This document shows, piece after piece, positions 1 to 7,795 of a stretch of DNA of 38,571 nt. The DNA comes from an uncultured Bryobacterales bacterium. Its GTDB lineage: Bacteria > Acidobacteriota > Terriglobia > Bryobacterales > Bryobacteraceae. Location: NCBI GenBank assembly GCA_937959285.1, contig CALGAR010000094.1, positions 1-38,571 of the forward strand, in the 5' to 3' direction. The position numbers and the translations under genes were made by a program. The notes beneath the pieces are model-generated. The model was not told where the DNA came from. It made no database searches and worked only from the letters and a program-made list of their open reading frames with translations. Numbering within the stretch: the stretch's first letter is position 1; each line of letters begins with the position of its first letter.

Positions 1-397
1 CCGGCGGCGGCCCGATCCGCACCAGGGTGCCGACAGGGGTGGCGTGCGCGAGCCGCCCGGACACCAGCCCACCGGGCACCGCGGTCACGGTGACGGCCAG
101 GTGCGGGTCGTCCGGGCGGGACGTGATGGAGTACGTCCGCCAGTGCCACACGCCGTCGATCTGCAGCCCGATCCCGACGAACTGCCCAGGGACGTGCCGG
201 GGGCGCCTGCGGCCGGGACGCAGCACCAGCGTCGTGGTGTCCGGTGTCTCCCGCCGCAGCTCGACGATCCGGGCGTGGGGTTCGGAGCGCGACCACAGCG
301 GGTTGATCGTGCCCAGCACATCGTCCGGGAGGATCGGCTGGGTCAGAAGTCCGGCGACGTCACGAACGCGGCGGCTGATGGCAGCCAAGGCACCCAT
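1..397 (-). CDS. Ferredoxin/flavodoxin-NADP reductase-like oxidoreductase, 5' part only
   Basis: The minus-strand reading begins at an ATG at 397 (a GTG at 406 is an in-frame alternative) and stays open to the window edge, giving about 132 residues. The N-terminus resembles actinobacterial reductases that pass electrons to acyl desaturases: a short helical leader, a conserved 'INPLWS' segment, then the FAD-binding barrel of the ferredoxin-NADP reductase superfamily. Visible landmarks are PGQFVGIG and the RTYSITS motif that binds the flavin (RxYS), followed by TVTAVPGGLVSGRL. The NAD-binding half and any 2Fe-2S domain lie outside the window. Base composition is far more GC-rich than the DNA after 1.1 kb, so this belongs to the foreign segment. 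The family call is firm; the desaturase partner is inferred from similarity only. Confidence 0.75.
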   Translation of the reverse strand, partial: MGALAAISRRVRDVAGLLTQPILPDDVLGTINPLWSRSEPHARIVELRRETPDTTTLVLRPGRRRPRHVPGQFVGIGLQIDGVWHWRTYSITSRPDDPHLAVTVTAVPGGLVSGRLAHATPVGTLVRIGPPP

Positions 398-436
398 GGG
401 CTTCACGGTATTGCGCGCATCCCACAAAGTGCCACG

Positions 437-449
437 GCGTGGAACACGC
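437..449. promoter_or_regulatory. Short perfect palindrome upstream of the reductase gene
   Basis: GCGTG-GAA-CACGC is a 5-bp perfect inverted repeat with a 3-bp centre. It lies in the only AT-richer pocket of the foreign segment (about 420-490), 40 bp upstream of the reductase start, where a promoter and a repressor site would be expected. Its form would suit a TetR-type dimer, but no regulator gene is visible and a 5-bp arm can occur by chance. Confidence 0.25.
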
Positions 450-499
450 TATCACCGGAAAATCTGTTGCAATTCCCAAAGTCGCCCAGGCCAGGGCGG

Positions 500-1108
500 T
501 CAGCGCCGCTCCGCGCTCAGCTCCTTCTTGATCCGCAGCGCCTCACGGACGAGGTCGTCGTTGCCGGTCGCGAGCCACCCCGTCGGCCGCACCAGCACGT
601 CCTCGAACCCGATCCGGGTGTCGAGGTTGTGCCGCATGGCGTACTCGAGGACCGGCCAGCAGCCGTCCTCCTCGCCGTGCAGCAGGATCGGCACGTCGAT
701 CGGCCCGAGCGCGCGCATGATCCGCACGGCCTCCGCCGTCGCGGTCTCGGGATCGGACACCGTGGACTCGGCGAGCACCCGAGTCGTCCCCGGCGGCACC
801 CCGTTGTTGCGGAGCGTCACCGCGTCGCCCATCGTCCACACGCCCAGCTCGACCCCGATGCCGACGGACGTGGCGGCCTTGCAGACCTCGAGCCAGCCGC
901 TCTCGTGCACGTTCACCGAACACACGTCCGGCTTGCCGATGCCGAGGTGGCCCCAGGCCCGCACGGCCTGGACGCGGCGCGCCGGATCGGGCTCGATCCA
1001 GCGGCCGGTGGTGACGCCGATCTCCATCCCGGGCACCTCGGCCCGGATCGCGGCGACCACGTCGCCGACGTACATCGGATCGAGCGTCTCCTGCAGGTTG
1101 TGCGGGAA
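500..1108 (-). CDS. BKACE / DUF849 family beta-keto acid cleavage enzyme, 3' part only
   Basis: The C-terminal ~200 residues of a DUF849 (3-keto-5-aminohexanoate cleavage enzyme-like, BKACE) protein, a metal-dependent TIM-barrel family that condenses a beta-keto acid with acetyl-CoA. Visible family landmarks: TLDPMYVGDVVAAIR, VGVTTGRW-type strand, SVNVHESGW, LLHGEEDGCWPVL and the characteristic TRIGFEDVLV close to the C-terminus. The substrate cannot be deduced. Family resemblance ends at about 1,100; the reading frame continues to 1423, but only as antisense of the helicase gene. The N-terminal third, with the first metal ligands, is therefore missing. It lies 93 bp upstream of the reductase on the same strand and shares its very GC-rich codon use. 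The truncation is most likely an assembly artefact. Confidence 0.8.
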   Translation of the reverse strand, partial: FPHNLQETLDPMYVGDVVAAIRAEVPGMEIGVTTGRWIEPDPARRVQAVRAWGHLGIGKPDVCSVNVHESGWLEVCKAATSVGIGVELGVWTMGDAVTLRNNGVPPGTTRVLAESTVSDPETATAEAVRIMRALGPIDVPILLHGEEDGCWPVLEYAMRHNLDTRIGFEDVLVRPTGWLATGNDDLVREALRIKKELSAERR

Positions 1109-1115
1109 ATGCTTA
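1090..1115. other. Probable chimeric junction between two unrelated genomes
   Basis: Two genes on opposite strands are both cut here: the BKACE gene loses its N-terminus and the helicase-nuclease loses its N-terminus with the Walker A motif. Base composition and codon use change at the same point, from actinobacteria-like, extremely GC-rich third positions to the mixed usage seen through the rest of the window. The exact base cannot be fixed by eye; resemblance to BKACE extends to roughly 1,105. Confidence 0.7.
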
Positions 1116-3700
1116 CGCCGTCGGCACGCCCGAAGCCGGGCAGCGCCAGGGGTGCGGACTTCGACGGGATGCTGGAATGGCTCGACTCCGCGTCCATTCT
1201 TCGGGAACGCCCGATTACTGCCGAACACTTCCGGTTCCTGGAACGGCTCAAATGCAGCAAGAATGCGTTCAAGGCGGGGCACCCGTCGCGCGAGCTTGTA
1301 GAAGAAGTTCGAAAGCGTCTCCTTCCCGAGGCCTTTGCTGCGCTGACGGGAGAATTCCATAAGGCGCACCGAAAGGCTCTTGCGGACGTGCTGAAGCGTT
1401 TCGATGCGCTCTACCGCGAGCACAAGCGCAAGCTGTCGGTGCTCGACTTTTCCGATCTGGAGGAGCGCGCGATTCTGCTGCTGCGCTCGAATCCGGAGCT
1501 GCGGCGGAAGATCCAGTCAAACTTTGACGCGGTCCTGATGGACGAGCTTCAGGACACAAACCCGCTGCAATGGGAGCTTATGGATCTGGTGCGCCGCCCG
1601 GGCCGCTTCTTCGCTGTCGGCGATATCAACCAGTCGATCTACGGATTCCGTCATGCCGAGCCGGAGGTTTTCCAACGTTATCGCGAGCGCGTCGAGCAGG
1701 ATGGCGGCCAGATCGACCGGCTTGGCCGGAATCATCGCAGCCGTCCGGAGATTTTGGCAGCGGTTGCGCAGCTTACCGACAACTGCGATGGAATCATGCC
1801 GAACCCGCTCGAGGCCGGGCGGCGCTTTTTCAATAAGCCCGAACCGAGCATCGAGGTCATTGCCGCCAAAAACGCAGATCCGGAGGAAGCGGCGCTGATT
1901 GAAGCGCGCTGGATCGCCCGGCGAATCCGGGAAATCGAGGGCGTGCTGCATGTGGATGAGCGAAGCAGTGAGGGAACGCGATCCAGACCGGCCCGCTTTT
2001 CCGATATCGCTGTGCTTGTCCGCAATACTCGCGCGGTCGACTGCATCGAACAAGCCTTCCGCGAGTTCTCGGTTCCCTTTCTGATGAACCGCGGCCACAG
2101 CTTCTTCGAGGAGCCCGAGATTTGCGACCTCACGGCCTGGCTGCGTATCCTCATCAATCCGCGAGATGAGATTGCGCTGGCGACTGTCTTGCGCTCGCCG
2201 TTCTTTGGTATTTCCGACGAGACTCTGCTTTGCCTGCGGCAGGAAGGGGGCAGCCTGATTGGCGCGATCCGGTCCGGCGCTGCCCGGTGCGGCGCCGACG
2301 CTCCGCGCCTGCAAAGCTTTCTGGCCCTGCTCGACGACCTCCGGAAACACCGCGATGATCTATCGCCCGACCGTCTGCTGGCGCGCGCACTCGACGCGTG
2401 CGGCTACGAGGAGGGCCTCTCCCCGCGCGAGCGCGCAAACATCGACAAGTTCCTGGCGATGTTGCGCGACTGGTTTACCCGCAATCCTGGTCCGCTCATC
2501 GAGTGGCTTCCTCTGCTCGAAGAGTTAAGGGCAGCCGAAACGGAGCCGAATGCTCCGGCCAATGAGTCCGCCGACGCCGTGCAGGTCCTCACGATTCACG
2601 CTTCGAAGGGGCTGGAATTCCCTATCGTCTTCCTGGCGGCGATGCATCTGAAGACCAAACCCGTCAGTTCGATAATCTCCTACTCGCCCGCACAGGGACT
2701 GGGGGCGGTCTGGCGCGTTCCCACGGAGTCGGGCCACTGCGGTGATCTTGCTCATATCGCATGGCGCGAGCGCGCGCGGCAGCGAGAGACGGAGGAAGCG
2801 AACCGGCTCCTCTATGTCGCGATGACCCGGGCCGAAGAGCACCTCATCTTCTCCTTTGTGCTGAAAGACCGGGTTACGGATTGGCCGAAGCTCGTTCTCG
2901 AACGTCTGGGGATTGAGCCGGAAGCAGTCGTCCGCGAGCAGTCCCCGGACAACCCGTTCCCGCCGGTGCAAGCTGCGTTGTTACAGGAGCCCCTGGTTCT
3001 CCCGCGGCCCGATGTGACCGGTCAGTTTGATTCGACGGCGTCTGTCACCGCAATCGCTCAGTATCGCCATTGTCCTCGCCAGTATTACCTGCAGCGGTAC
3101 CTGGGCTGGCGGAAAGGTCCGCGGAAGTTTGACCCGGAAGAAACTATGCCAGAGGACTGGCAGCTCGGGGAATGGAATGCTGCAGAGTTGGGGACCATCG
3201 TGCATCGGATCCTCGCGGGTGAGACGGGATCGGCACCCGAGGAGGCAATGGAACTGGCAGCTCGATTTCCGGCCAGCGAGCTTGGACAGAGAGCGGCACG
3301 AGCAGCGCGTCTCGAAAGAGAGCTTGAGTTTGTTTTCTTCCTCGAGGACATCGTTCTGCGCGGCCAGATCGATCTGTGGTTCGAGGAGGGAGGGACATCG
3401 GTTTTGGTGGATTATAAGACGGACCGGTTCGACGAGAGCCGCGTGGAGGGCTACAGCTTGCAACTGCGCCTTTATGCTCTCGCGCTTGAGCGGATGAAGG
3501 GGCGTCTGCCGGACGAGGCCTGGCTATACTTCCTGCGGCCCGACCGGGCGGTTCGTGTTTCGTTGGATGCGGAGGCGCTGAACGAAGCGTGCGCTGCTGT
3601 CCGAGAGTTCCGCGAAGCGCAGGAACGGCTGGATTTCCCGCTCCGGGTCGGGAAGCATTGCTACCAGTGCGAGTTCTATCGCGGTATTTGCCCTCGATGA
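1109..3700 (+). CDS. UvrD/AddA-type helicase-nuclease with C-terminal PD-(D/E)XK domain, 5'-truncated
   Basis: Visible are ~863 residues of an exonuclease-helicase of the AddA/RecB class, which processes double-strand breaks for recombination. Superfamily-1 motifs in order: II (VLMDELQDTN, near 1530-1565), III (FFAVGDINQSIYGFRHA, near 1609-1660), V (VLTIHASKGLEFPIVFL, near 2585-2635) and VI (RLLYVAMTRAEEHL, near 2809-2850). The nuclease core follows: GQIDLWFEE, then VDYKTDR near 3407-3427. A cysteine before the nuclease (3071, in CPRQYYL) and three at the end (3659, 3668, 3689; CX2CX6C) match the 4Fe-4S staple of AddB, Cas4 and related nucleases. Motif I and the rest of the N-terminus, some 300 residues, are absent because the gene begins at the presumed contig junction. 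An AddB-like partner would be expected upstream but is lost. The gene ends 20 bp from the convergent anti-sigma gene. Confidence 0.85.
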   Translation: MLTPSARPKPGSARGADFDGMLEWLDSASILRERPITAEHFRFLERLKCSKNAFKAGHPSRELVEEVRKRLLPEAFAALTGEFHKAHRKALADVLKRFDALYREHKRKLSVLDFSDLEERAILLLRSNPELRRKIQSNFDAVLMDELQDTNPLQWELMDLVRRPGRFFAVGDINQSIYGFRHAEPEVFQRYRERVEQDGGQIDRLGRNHRSRPEILAAVAQLTDNCDGIMPNPLEAGRRFFNKPEPSIEVIAAKNADPEEAALIEARWIARRIREIEGVLHVDERSSEGTRSRPARFSDIAVLVRNTRAVDCIEQAFREFSVPFLMNRGHSFFEEPEICDLTAWLRILINPRDEIALATVLRSPFFGISDETLLCLRQEGGSLIGAIRSGAARCGADAPRLQSFLALLDDLRKHRDDLSPDRLLARALDACGYEEGLSPRERANIDKFLAMLRDWFTRNPGPLIEWLPLLEELRAAETEPNAPANESADAVQVLTIHASKGLEFPIVFLAAMHLKTKPVSSIISYSPAQGLGAVWRVPTESGHCGDLAHIAWRERARQRETEEANRLLYVAMTRAEEHLIFSFVLKDRVTDWPKLVLERLGIEPEAVVREQSPDNPFPPVQAALLQEPLVLPRPDVTGQFDSTASVTAIAQYRHCPRQYYLQRYLGWRKGPRKFDPEETMPEDWQLGEWNAAELGTIVHRILAGETGSAPEEAMELAARFPASELGQRAARAARLERELEFVFFLEDIVLRGQIDLWFEEGGTSVLVDYKTDRFDESRVEGYSLQLRLYALALERMKGRLPDEAWLYFLRPDRAVRVSLDAEALNEACAAVREFREAQERLDFPLRVGKHCYQCEFYRGICPR

Positions 3701-3720
3701 AAAGGCGAAGACGGAAGGAG

Positions 3721-3993
3721 TCAGGCGGGGGGAGGATTCGGGGAGCTCACCGCGCGCTTTGACGCGGCCACCTTCTTTTCCAGAGCCTTCATCAGCCGGT
3801 CGTGGACGTCAGGAGGAATCACCTGAGGTTCTGCGCCCTTGAACACCTGAAGAGTCTTCTTTGTCGTATCAACGATGACCCAGCAGTTCGGGCACTCGTT
3901 CACGTGCTTGTGAAGGTGGCTCTTCAGCTCCGGATCGGCTGTATCGTCAAGGTAATCGTTCAACCCATTCAAGAACTCTTTACAGGTAAGCAA
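3721..3993 (-). CDS. Zinc-finger (zf-HC2) anti-sigma factor
   Basis: A 90-residue soluble protein with the ZAS-type anti-sigma signature HVNECPNC (HX3CX2C), preceded by CKEFLNGLNDYLDD as is usual in such proteins. It is predicted to bind and silence the ECF sigma factor encoded immediately upstream. It has no membrane segment, so the signal is more likely cytoplasmic (redox or zinc release) than envelope-borne; that is inference. The start is a TTG at 3993, 14 nt inside the sigma gene, with an AAAGGGG ribosome-binding site about 10 nt upstream; no ATG exists before the conserved cysteine. The overlap points to translational coupling and near-stoichiometric synthesis with the sigma factor. The C-terminal ~30 residues are basic, then proline-rich. 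Confidence 0.82.
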   Translation of the reverse strand: MLTCKEFLNGLNDYLDDTADPELKSHLHKHVNECPNCWVIVDTTKKTLQVFKGAEPQVIPPDVHDRLMKALEKKVAASKRAVSSPNPPPA

Positions 3994-4618
3994 ATACGTC
4001 GTCCCCTTTTCGCTTAAACATCCGGGTCAGTTTCTCCCGGAGGTGCAGGCGAGCCCGCAGCAGGCGACTCTTCACCGCCGGAACAGACAAGTTTAAAACC
4101 TCCGCAGTCTCTTCCGTTGACAACTCGTCAATGTCGCGCAGCACAAAGACGGTGCGGAAGGCAGGCTTCAGACTTTGGATTGCCTCGTCCAGGAGGGCCC
4201 GCAGTTCTTCCCGGGAGTATTTCTGCTCGGGGTCTTCATCCCAGACGGCAATCTCACGAACAACAGTCTCCTCACCTGTATCGATGCCTTCATCGATGGA
4301 AACGGTGCGGTCCGATTTTCTTTTTCTGAGCTTCATCAGGGATTCATTGACAGCGATCCTGACAATCCAAGTGTAGAATTTGGACGCTCCCTGGAAGTCA
4401 TCGAGATGCTCGTATGCCTTCATAAAGGTTTCCTGAAGGACATCCTCGGCATCCTCGTCGTTCTGGGTAATGTGTTTGGCCAAACGATAAATTTTGCGCT
4501 CGTACGCCTCGACCAGAGCCGAAAAGGCTCGCACATCGCCCACGCGCGCCCGTTCCAGGAGGTGAGTCTCGTCGAACTGCGGCGCTTGCTTGACCGTCGG
4601 CTTATCTCCGTCCATCAA
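3980..4618 (-). CDS. ECF-type RNA polymerase sigma factor (RpoE-like)
   Basis: A 212-residue sigma-70 family protein with regions 2 and 4 only. Region 2 runs through YRLAKHITQNDEDAEDVLQE (2.1/2.2, core binding) to FYTWIVRIAVNESLMKLRKR (2.3/2.4, melting and -10 recognition). Region 4 contains the helix-turn-helix ELSTEETAEVLNLSVPAVKSRL that reads the -35 element. A ~40-residue acidic linker lies between them. It is the first gene of a two-gene unit with its anti-sigma factor, the gene order of most autoregulated ECF pairs. The ATG at 4618 is preceded by AAGGA; an ATG one codon later is equally possible. A candidate ECF promoter lies just upstream, as expected for autoregulation. Confidence 0.9.
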   Translation of the reverse strand: MMDGDKPTVKQAPQFDETHLLERARVGDVRAFSALVEAYERKIYRLAKHITQNDEDAEDVLQETFMKAYEHLDDFQGASKFYTWIVRIAVNESLMKLRKRKSDRTVSIDEGIDTGEETVVREIAVWDEDPEQKYSREELRALLDEAIQSLKPAFRTVFVLRDIDELSTEETAEVLNLSVPAVKSRLLRARLHLREKLTRMFKRKGDDVFAYL

Positions 4619-4631
4619 TGATCCTTACTTT

Positions 4632-4662
4632 AATATACCGCCCAGATACGCGGTTTGTTCCC
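4632..4662 (-). promoter_or_regulatory. Candidate ECF promoter of the sigma/anti-sigma pair
   Basis: Read on the minus strand, GGAAC (4661-4657) is followed after about 17 nt by GGTATATT (4639-4632). GGAAC is the typical -35 core of ECF sigma factors. The element sits 15-45 bp before the sigma start, where an autoregulatory promoter should be. The -10 assignment is uncertain; TATATT could also serve a housekeeping sigma factor. Confidence 0.4.
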
Positions 4663-4729
4663 GAAAAGACCTCGCCGCCCAGGGTATTTCGGTTCGCCGT
4701 GATACGCTAAAATCTTAGTTCACAACATC

Positions 4730-6670
4730 ATGAGCAGCATTACTGTCACACTGCCGGACGGCAGCCAGCAGGTTGTCCCTCTTGGTACACGTCCCATTGA
4801 CATTGCGAAGTCCATCGGTAACCGGCTGGCGGAGGACGCTGTGGTTGCCCGCGTCAACGGGGAGCTCTACGATCTCACTCGCCCTCTGGAGTCGAATGCC
4901 ACCGTCGAAATCCTGACGAGCAAGAATCCCGAGGCGCTCGAAGTGTACCGGCACTCGACGGCACATCTGCTCGCAGCCGCTGTGCTCGAACTGTATCCGG
5001 AAACAAAACTCGGCATCGGTCCGCCCACTGAGACCGGCTTCTTCTACGACTTTCAACGGGAGGAACCGTTCACTCCGGAAGACCTCGAGAAGATCGAGAA
5101 GCGGATGTGGGAGCTCCAGCGGAAAGATCTGCCGTTTGGTCGCGTAATGACGCCAAAGGCGGTGGGGCTGAAGAAGTACAAGGAACTCGGTGAGCCGCTC
5201 AAGTGCGAACTGATTGAAGAGAAGGCGGAGGAAGTTTTCTCCGAATATACGCTGGGCGATCATTTTATCGATTTCTGCCGGGGACCACACGTCCCGTCCA
5301 CCGGGCGGCTCAAGGCGTTCAAGCTGCTCTCGATTGCTGGCGCTTACTGGAAGGGCGATGAGCGCAACCAGCAGATGCAGCGCATCTACGGGACTGCGTT
5401 CTTCACAAAGAAGGAGCTGGACGAGTATCTCCAGCGCCTGGAGGAAGCCCGCAAGCGCGACCACCGAAAGCTGGGTCAAGAGCTCGATCTCTTCAGCATC
5501 CAGGACCTCGCCGGCCCTGGCTTGATCTTCTTCCACCCGAAGGGCGCGGTAATTCGCAAGATTCTGGAAGACTGGATGCGCGATCAATACCTCGAGCGCG
5601 GCTACTCACTGGTCTACACGCCGCATATCGCGCGGTCCGATCTATGGAAAACCTCGGGGCACTACAATTTCTACTCCGAGAACATGTTCAAGCGGATGGA
5701 GCTGGAGGATGCCGAGTATCAGCTCAAGCCGATGAACTGCCCGTTCCACATCCTGATCTTCCGGGACCGTCTACGTAGCTATCGGGAATTGCCGGTGCGG
5801 CTGGGAGAACTCGGGACAGTGTACCGGTATGAACGCTCCGGCGTGATGCACGGTCTGCTTCGCGTCCGCGGCTTCACCCAGGATGATGCTCACATCTTCT
5901 GCACGCCCGACCAGGTGGAGGATGAGATTGTACAGTGTCTCCGGTTCGCGCTCGATGTTCTCAAGACCTTCGGATTCGATCAGTACGAAGCGGAACTGTC
6001 GACCTGGGACAACGGCGCGAGCGGAAAGTACGACGGAACCCCCGAGCAGTGGGCGCTCGCCGAGAACGCGTTGAGGGGCGCGCTGGACCGTCTTGGCATG
6101 AAAGCGAAGGTCATGCCAGACGAGGCCGCTTTCTACGGACCTAAGATCGACGTCAAGCTTGTCGACGCGATCGGGCGGCTGTGGCAGCTATCCACCGTGC
6201 AGTTCGACTTTACGTTGCCGCGCCGGTTCAACCTGGAGTACGTGGGCGAAGACGGAAAGAGGCATCAGCCGCTGATGGTGCACCGTGCCCTGTACGGCTC
6301 GGTCGAACGGTTCTTCGGCATCCTCGTGGAGCACTACGCCGGTGCATTTCCCGTTTGGCTCGCTCCGGTTCAGGCCGCCGTGTTGCCTATCACGGACCGG
6401 CAGCTCGACTACGCGCGTCAAGTCCACACCAAGCTTCTGGAAGCGGGCTTCCGATCCATGCTGGACGACCGCAGCGAGAAGGTCAACCTGAAGATCAGGG
6501 AAGCGCAGCTCCAGAAGATTCCCTACATGCTCGTGGTCGGCGCCCGGGAAGCGGAAAGCGGCACGGTTTCGGTGCGAAACCGGAAGCACGGCGATCAGGG
6601 TGTGCAGCCTCTCGATCAGTTCATGGCGACCCTCCGCCAGTTGGTGGAAGCCAAGACACCGAGTGAGTAG
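4730..6670 (+). CDS. thrS: Threonyl-tRNA synthetase
   Basis: A 646-residue class II aminoacyl-tRNA synthetase, normal full length for ThrS, charging tRNA-Thr in the cytoplasm. Domains: TGS (about 1-62), editing SAD domain (about 63-240, with HSTAHLLAA and FCRGPHV carrying the H/H and C/H pairs), catalytic core (about 245-535) and anticodon-binding domain (about 540-640). The catalytic zinc ligands are visible as Cys337 (MNCPFH), His388 (DDAHIFC) and His518 (MVHRALYGS). Motif 2 is TVYRYERSG; motif 3 contains GSVERFFGILVEHYAG. The ATG at 4730 gives the expected N-terminus (ITVTLPDGS). Unlike many bacteria, infC-rpmI-rplT does not follow; instead the stop codon overlaps the GTG of a glycosyltransferase by one base. 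Confidence 0.97.
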   Translation: MSSITVTLPDGSQQVVPLGTRPIDIAKSIGNRLAEDAVVARVNGELYDLTRPLESNATVEILTSKNPEALEVYRHSTAHLLAAAVLELYPETKLGIGPPTETGFFYDFQREEPFTPEDLEKIEKRMWELQRKDLPFGRVMTPKAVGLKKYKELGEPLKCELIEEKAEEVFSEYTLGDHFIDFCRGPHVPSTGRLKAFKLLSIAGAYWKGDERNQQMQRIYGTAFFTKKELDEYLQRLEEARKRDHRKLGQELDLFSIQDLAGPGLIFFHPKGAVIRKILEDWMRDQYLERGYSLVYTPHIARSDLWKTSGHYNFYSENMFKRMELEDAEYQLKPMNCPFHILIFRDRLRSYRELPVRLGELGTVYRYERSGVMHGLLRVRGFTQDDAHIFCTPDQVEDEIVQCLRFALDVLKTFGFDQYEAELSTWDNGASGKYDGTPEQWALAENALRGALDRLGMKAKVMPDEAAFYGPKIDVKLVDAIGRLWQLSTVQFDFTLPRRFNLEYVGEDGKRHQPLMVHRALYGSVERFFGILVEHYAGAFPVWLAPVQAAVLPITDRQLDYARQVHTKLLEAGFRSMLDDRSEKVNLKIREAQLQKIPYMLVVGAREAESGTVSVRNRKHGDQGVQPLDQFMATLRQLVEAKTPSE

Positions 6671-7791
6671 TGTCTTTCCTGCTTCTGGCCATTCTTGCGG
6701 GCTCGCTCGTCTACTGCATTCTTACCGTTGTGGCCGTGCAGCAGTATCTGCGTGTGCGGCCACAACGGCCTTCGTCGTTTCCTCCAATCTCGATCCTGAA
6801 GCCTCTCCACGGCTTTGAGGAGGGGCTGGAGCGCAATCTCCGAACGTTCTTCGAACAGGACTACCCCTACTTTGAGATCCTGTTTGCAGTTCGGGAGAAA
6901 GAGGATCCCGCTGTTCCCGTCGTCGAGAAGCTTTGCGCCGAATATCCGCACGTGAAGACCGCGCTTATCGTCACCGGCCAGCCTCCGTATCCCAACGCCA
7001 AGGTTTTCAGCCTCGATAAGATGGCTGCCGCTGCCACCTACGACATCCTCGTAATGAGCGACAGTGACATCCGGGTCACGCCGTCGATGCTTGCGACAGT
7101 GGCCGCTGAATTCAGCGATCCCAACGTCGCCATAGCCACCTGTCCCTATCGGGCCGTGCCGGGCCGGAGCGTCTGGTCGACGCTTGAGGCGATCGGAATG
7201 AATACCGAATTCTGGGGCAGCGCGATCGTCGCTCGCATGGTGGAAGGGATGAAGTTTGCAGTGGGTCCAACGATTGTCGCCCGCCGCAGCGTTCTTTCCT
7301 CCATCGGGGGCTTCGACCGGCTCAAGGATTATTTGGCGGAGGACTTTGTGCTGGGGAATCTGGCCGCGGAGGCGGGGTTCGGAGTGATTCTATCGAGCTA
7401 CGTGATCGAGCACCATATCGGCGCCCAATCGCTTCGCGCGAACGCCGCCCACCGCCTCCGCTGGAATCGGAGCACCCGACGTTCGCGTCCGCTCGGCTAT
7501 ATCGGGCAGCTGTTCATCAACCCCACGCCCTTCATGCTCGCGCTGCTTTTCGCCGAGCCGGCCTGGTGGCCCGTTGTCATTGCGGGTGTGGTGCTGCGCG
7601 CCGCCGGCGCTTACGCCGTCTATCATCGCGTCCTTGCGGATCCGCTCTGCGCCCGGCGCTGGTATCTGATTCCCGTTCAAGATCTGCTGAGCTTTGCGTT
7701 CTGGGTGGCGGGCTTCTTCGGCAACACCATTCTATGGCGCGGGCACCGCTATTATGTCCTGCCGGACGGCCGTTTTCAGCGATGCTCCTAG
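6670..7791 (+). CDS. hpnI: GT21 (ceramide glucosyltransferase / HpnI-like) membrane glycosyltransferase
   Basis: A 373-residue processive-type membrane glycosyltransferase resembling ceramide glucosyltransferase and bacterial HpnI, which adds N-acetylglucosamine to bacteriohopanetetrol. There is an N-terminal membrane segment (about 3-24), a GT-A fold with SILKPLHG (41-48), the D-x-D-type motif MSDSDIRV (Asp131, Asp133), EDF (about 224-226, catalytic base) and HRLRWNR (261-267, the (Q/R)XXRW region), then two to three C-terminal membrane helices (about 282-355). The acceptor cannot be read from sequence; no other hpn gene is in the window, so the symbol is tentative and another lipid acceptor is possible. 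The GTG start overlaps the thrS stop (TAGTG), implying coupled translation. The 3' end is 4 bp from a convergent gene. Confidence 0.8.
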   Translation: MSFLLLAILAGSLVYCILTVVAVQQYLRVRPQRPSSFPPISILKPLHGFEEGLERNLRTFFEQDYPYFEILFAVREKEDPAVPVVEKLCAEYPHVKTALIVTGQPPYPNAKVFSLDKMAAAATYDILVMSDSDIRVTPSMLATVAAEFSDPNVAIATCPYRAVPGRSVWSTLEAIGMNTEFWGSAIVARMVEGMKFAVGPTIVARRSVLSSIGGFDRLKDYLAEDFVLGNLAAEAGFGVILSSYVIEHHIGAQSLRANAAHRLRWNRSTRRSRPLGYIGQLFINPTPFMLALLFAEPAWWPVVIAGVVLRAAGAYAVYHRVLADPLCARRWYLIPVQDLLSFAFWVAGFFGNTILWRGHRYYVLPDGRFQRCS

Positions 7792-7795
7792 GGCT

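Noticed and set aside
44..1108. Long plus-strand reading continuous with the helicase-nuclease gene
   Set aside because: Before 1,109 it is antisense to the BKACE and reductase genes, its residues are low-complexity Pro/Arg/His-rich, and no helicase motif I appears. It is an accidental open frame in GC-rich DNA, not the true N-terminus.
1109..1423. Upstream extension of the BKACE gene on the minus strand
   Set aside because: This part is antisense to the helicase gene and shows no BKACE-like residues; the match ends at the junction.
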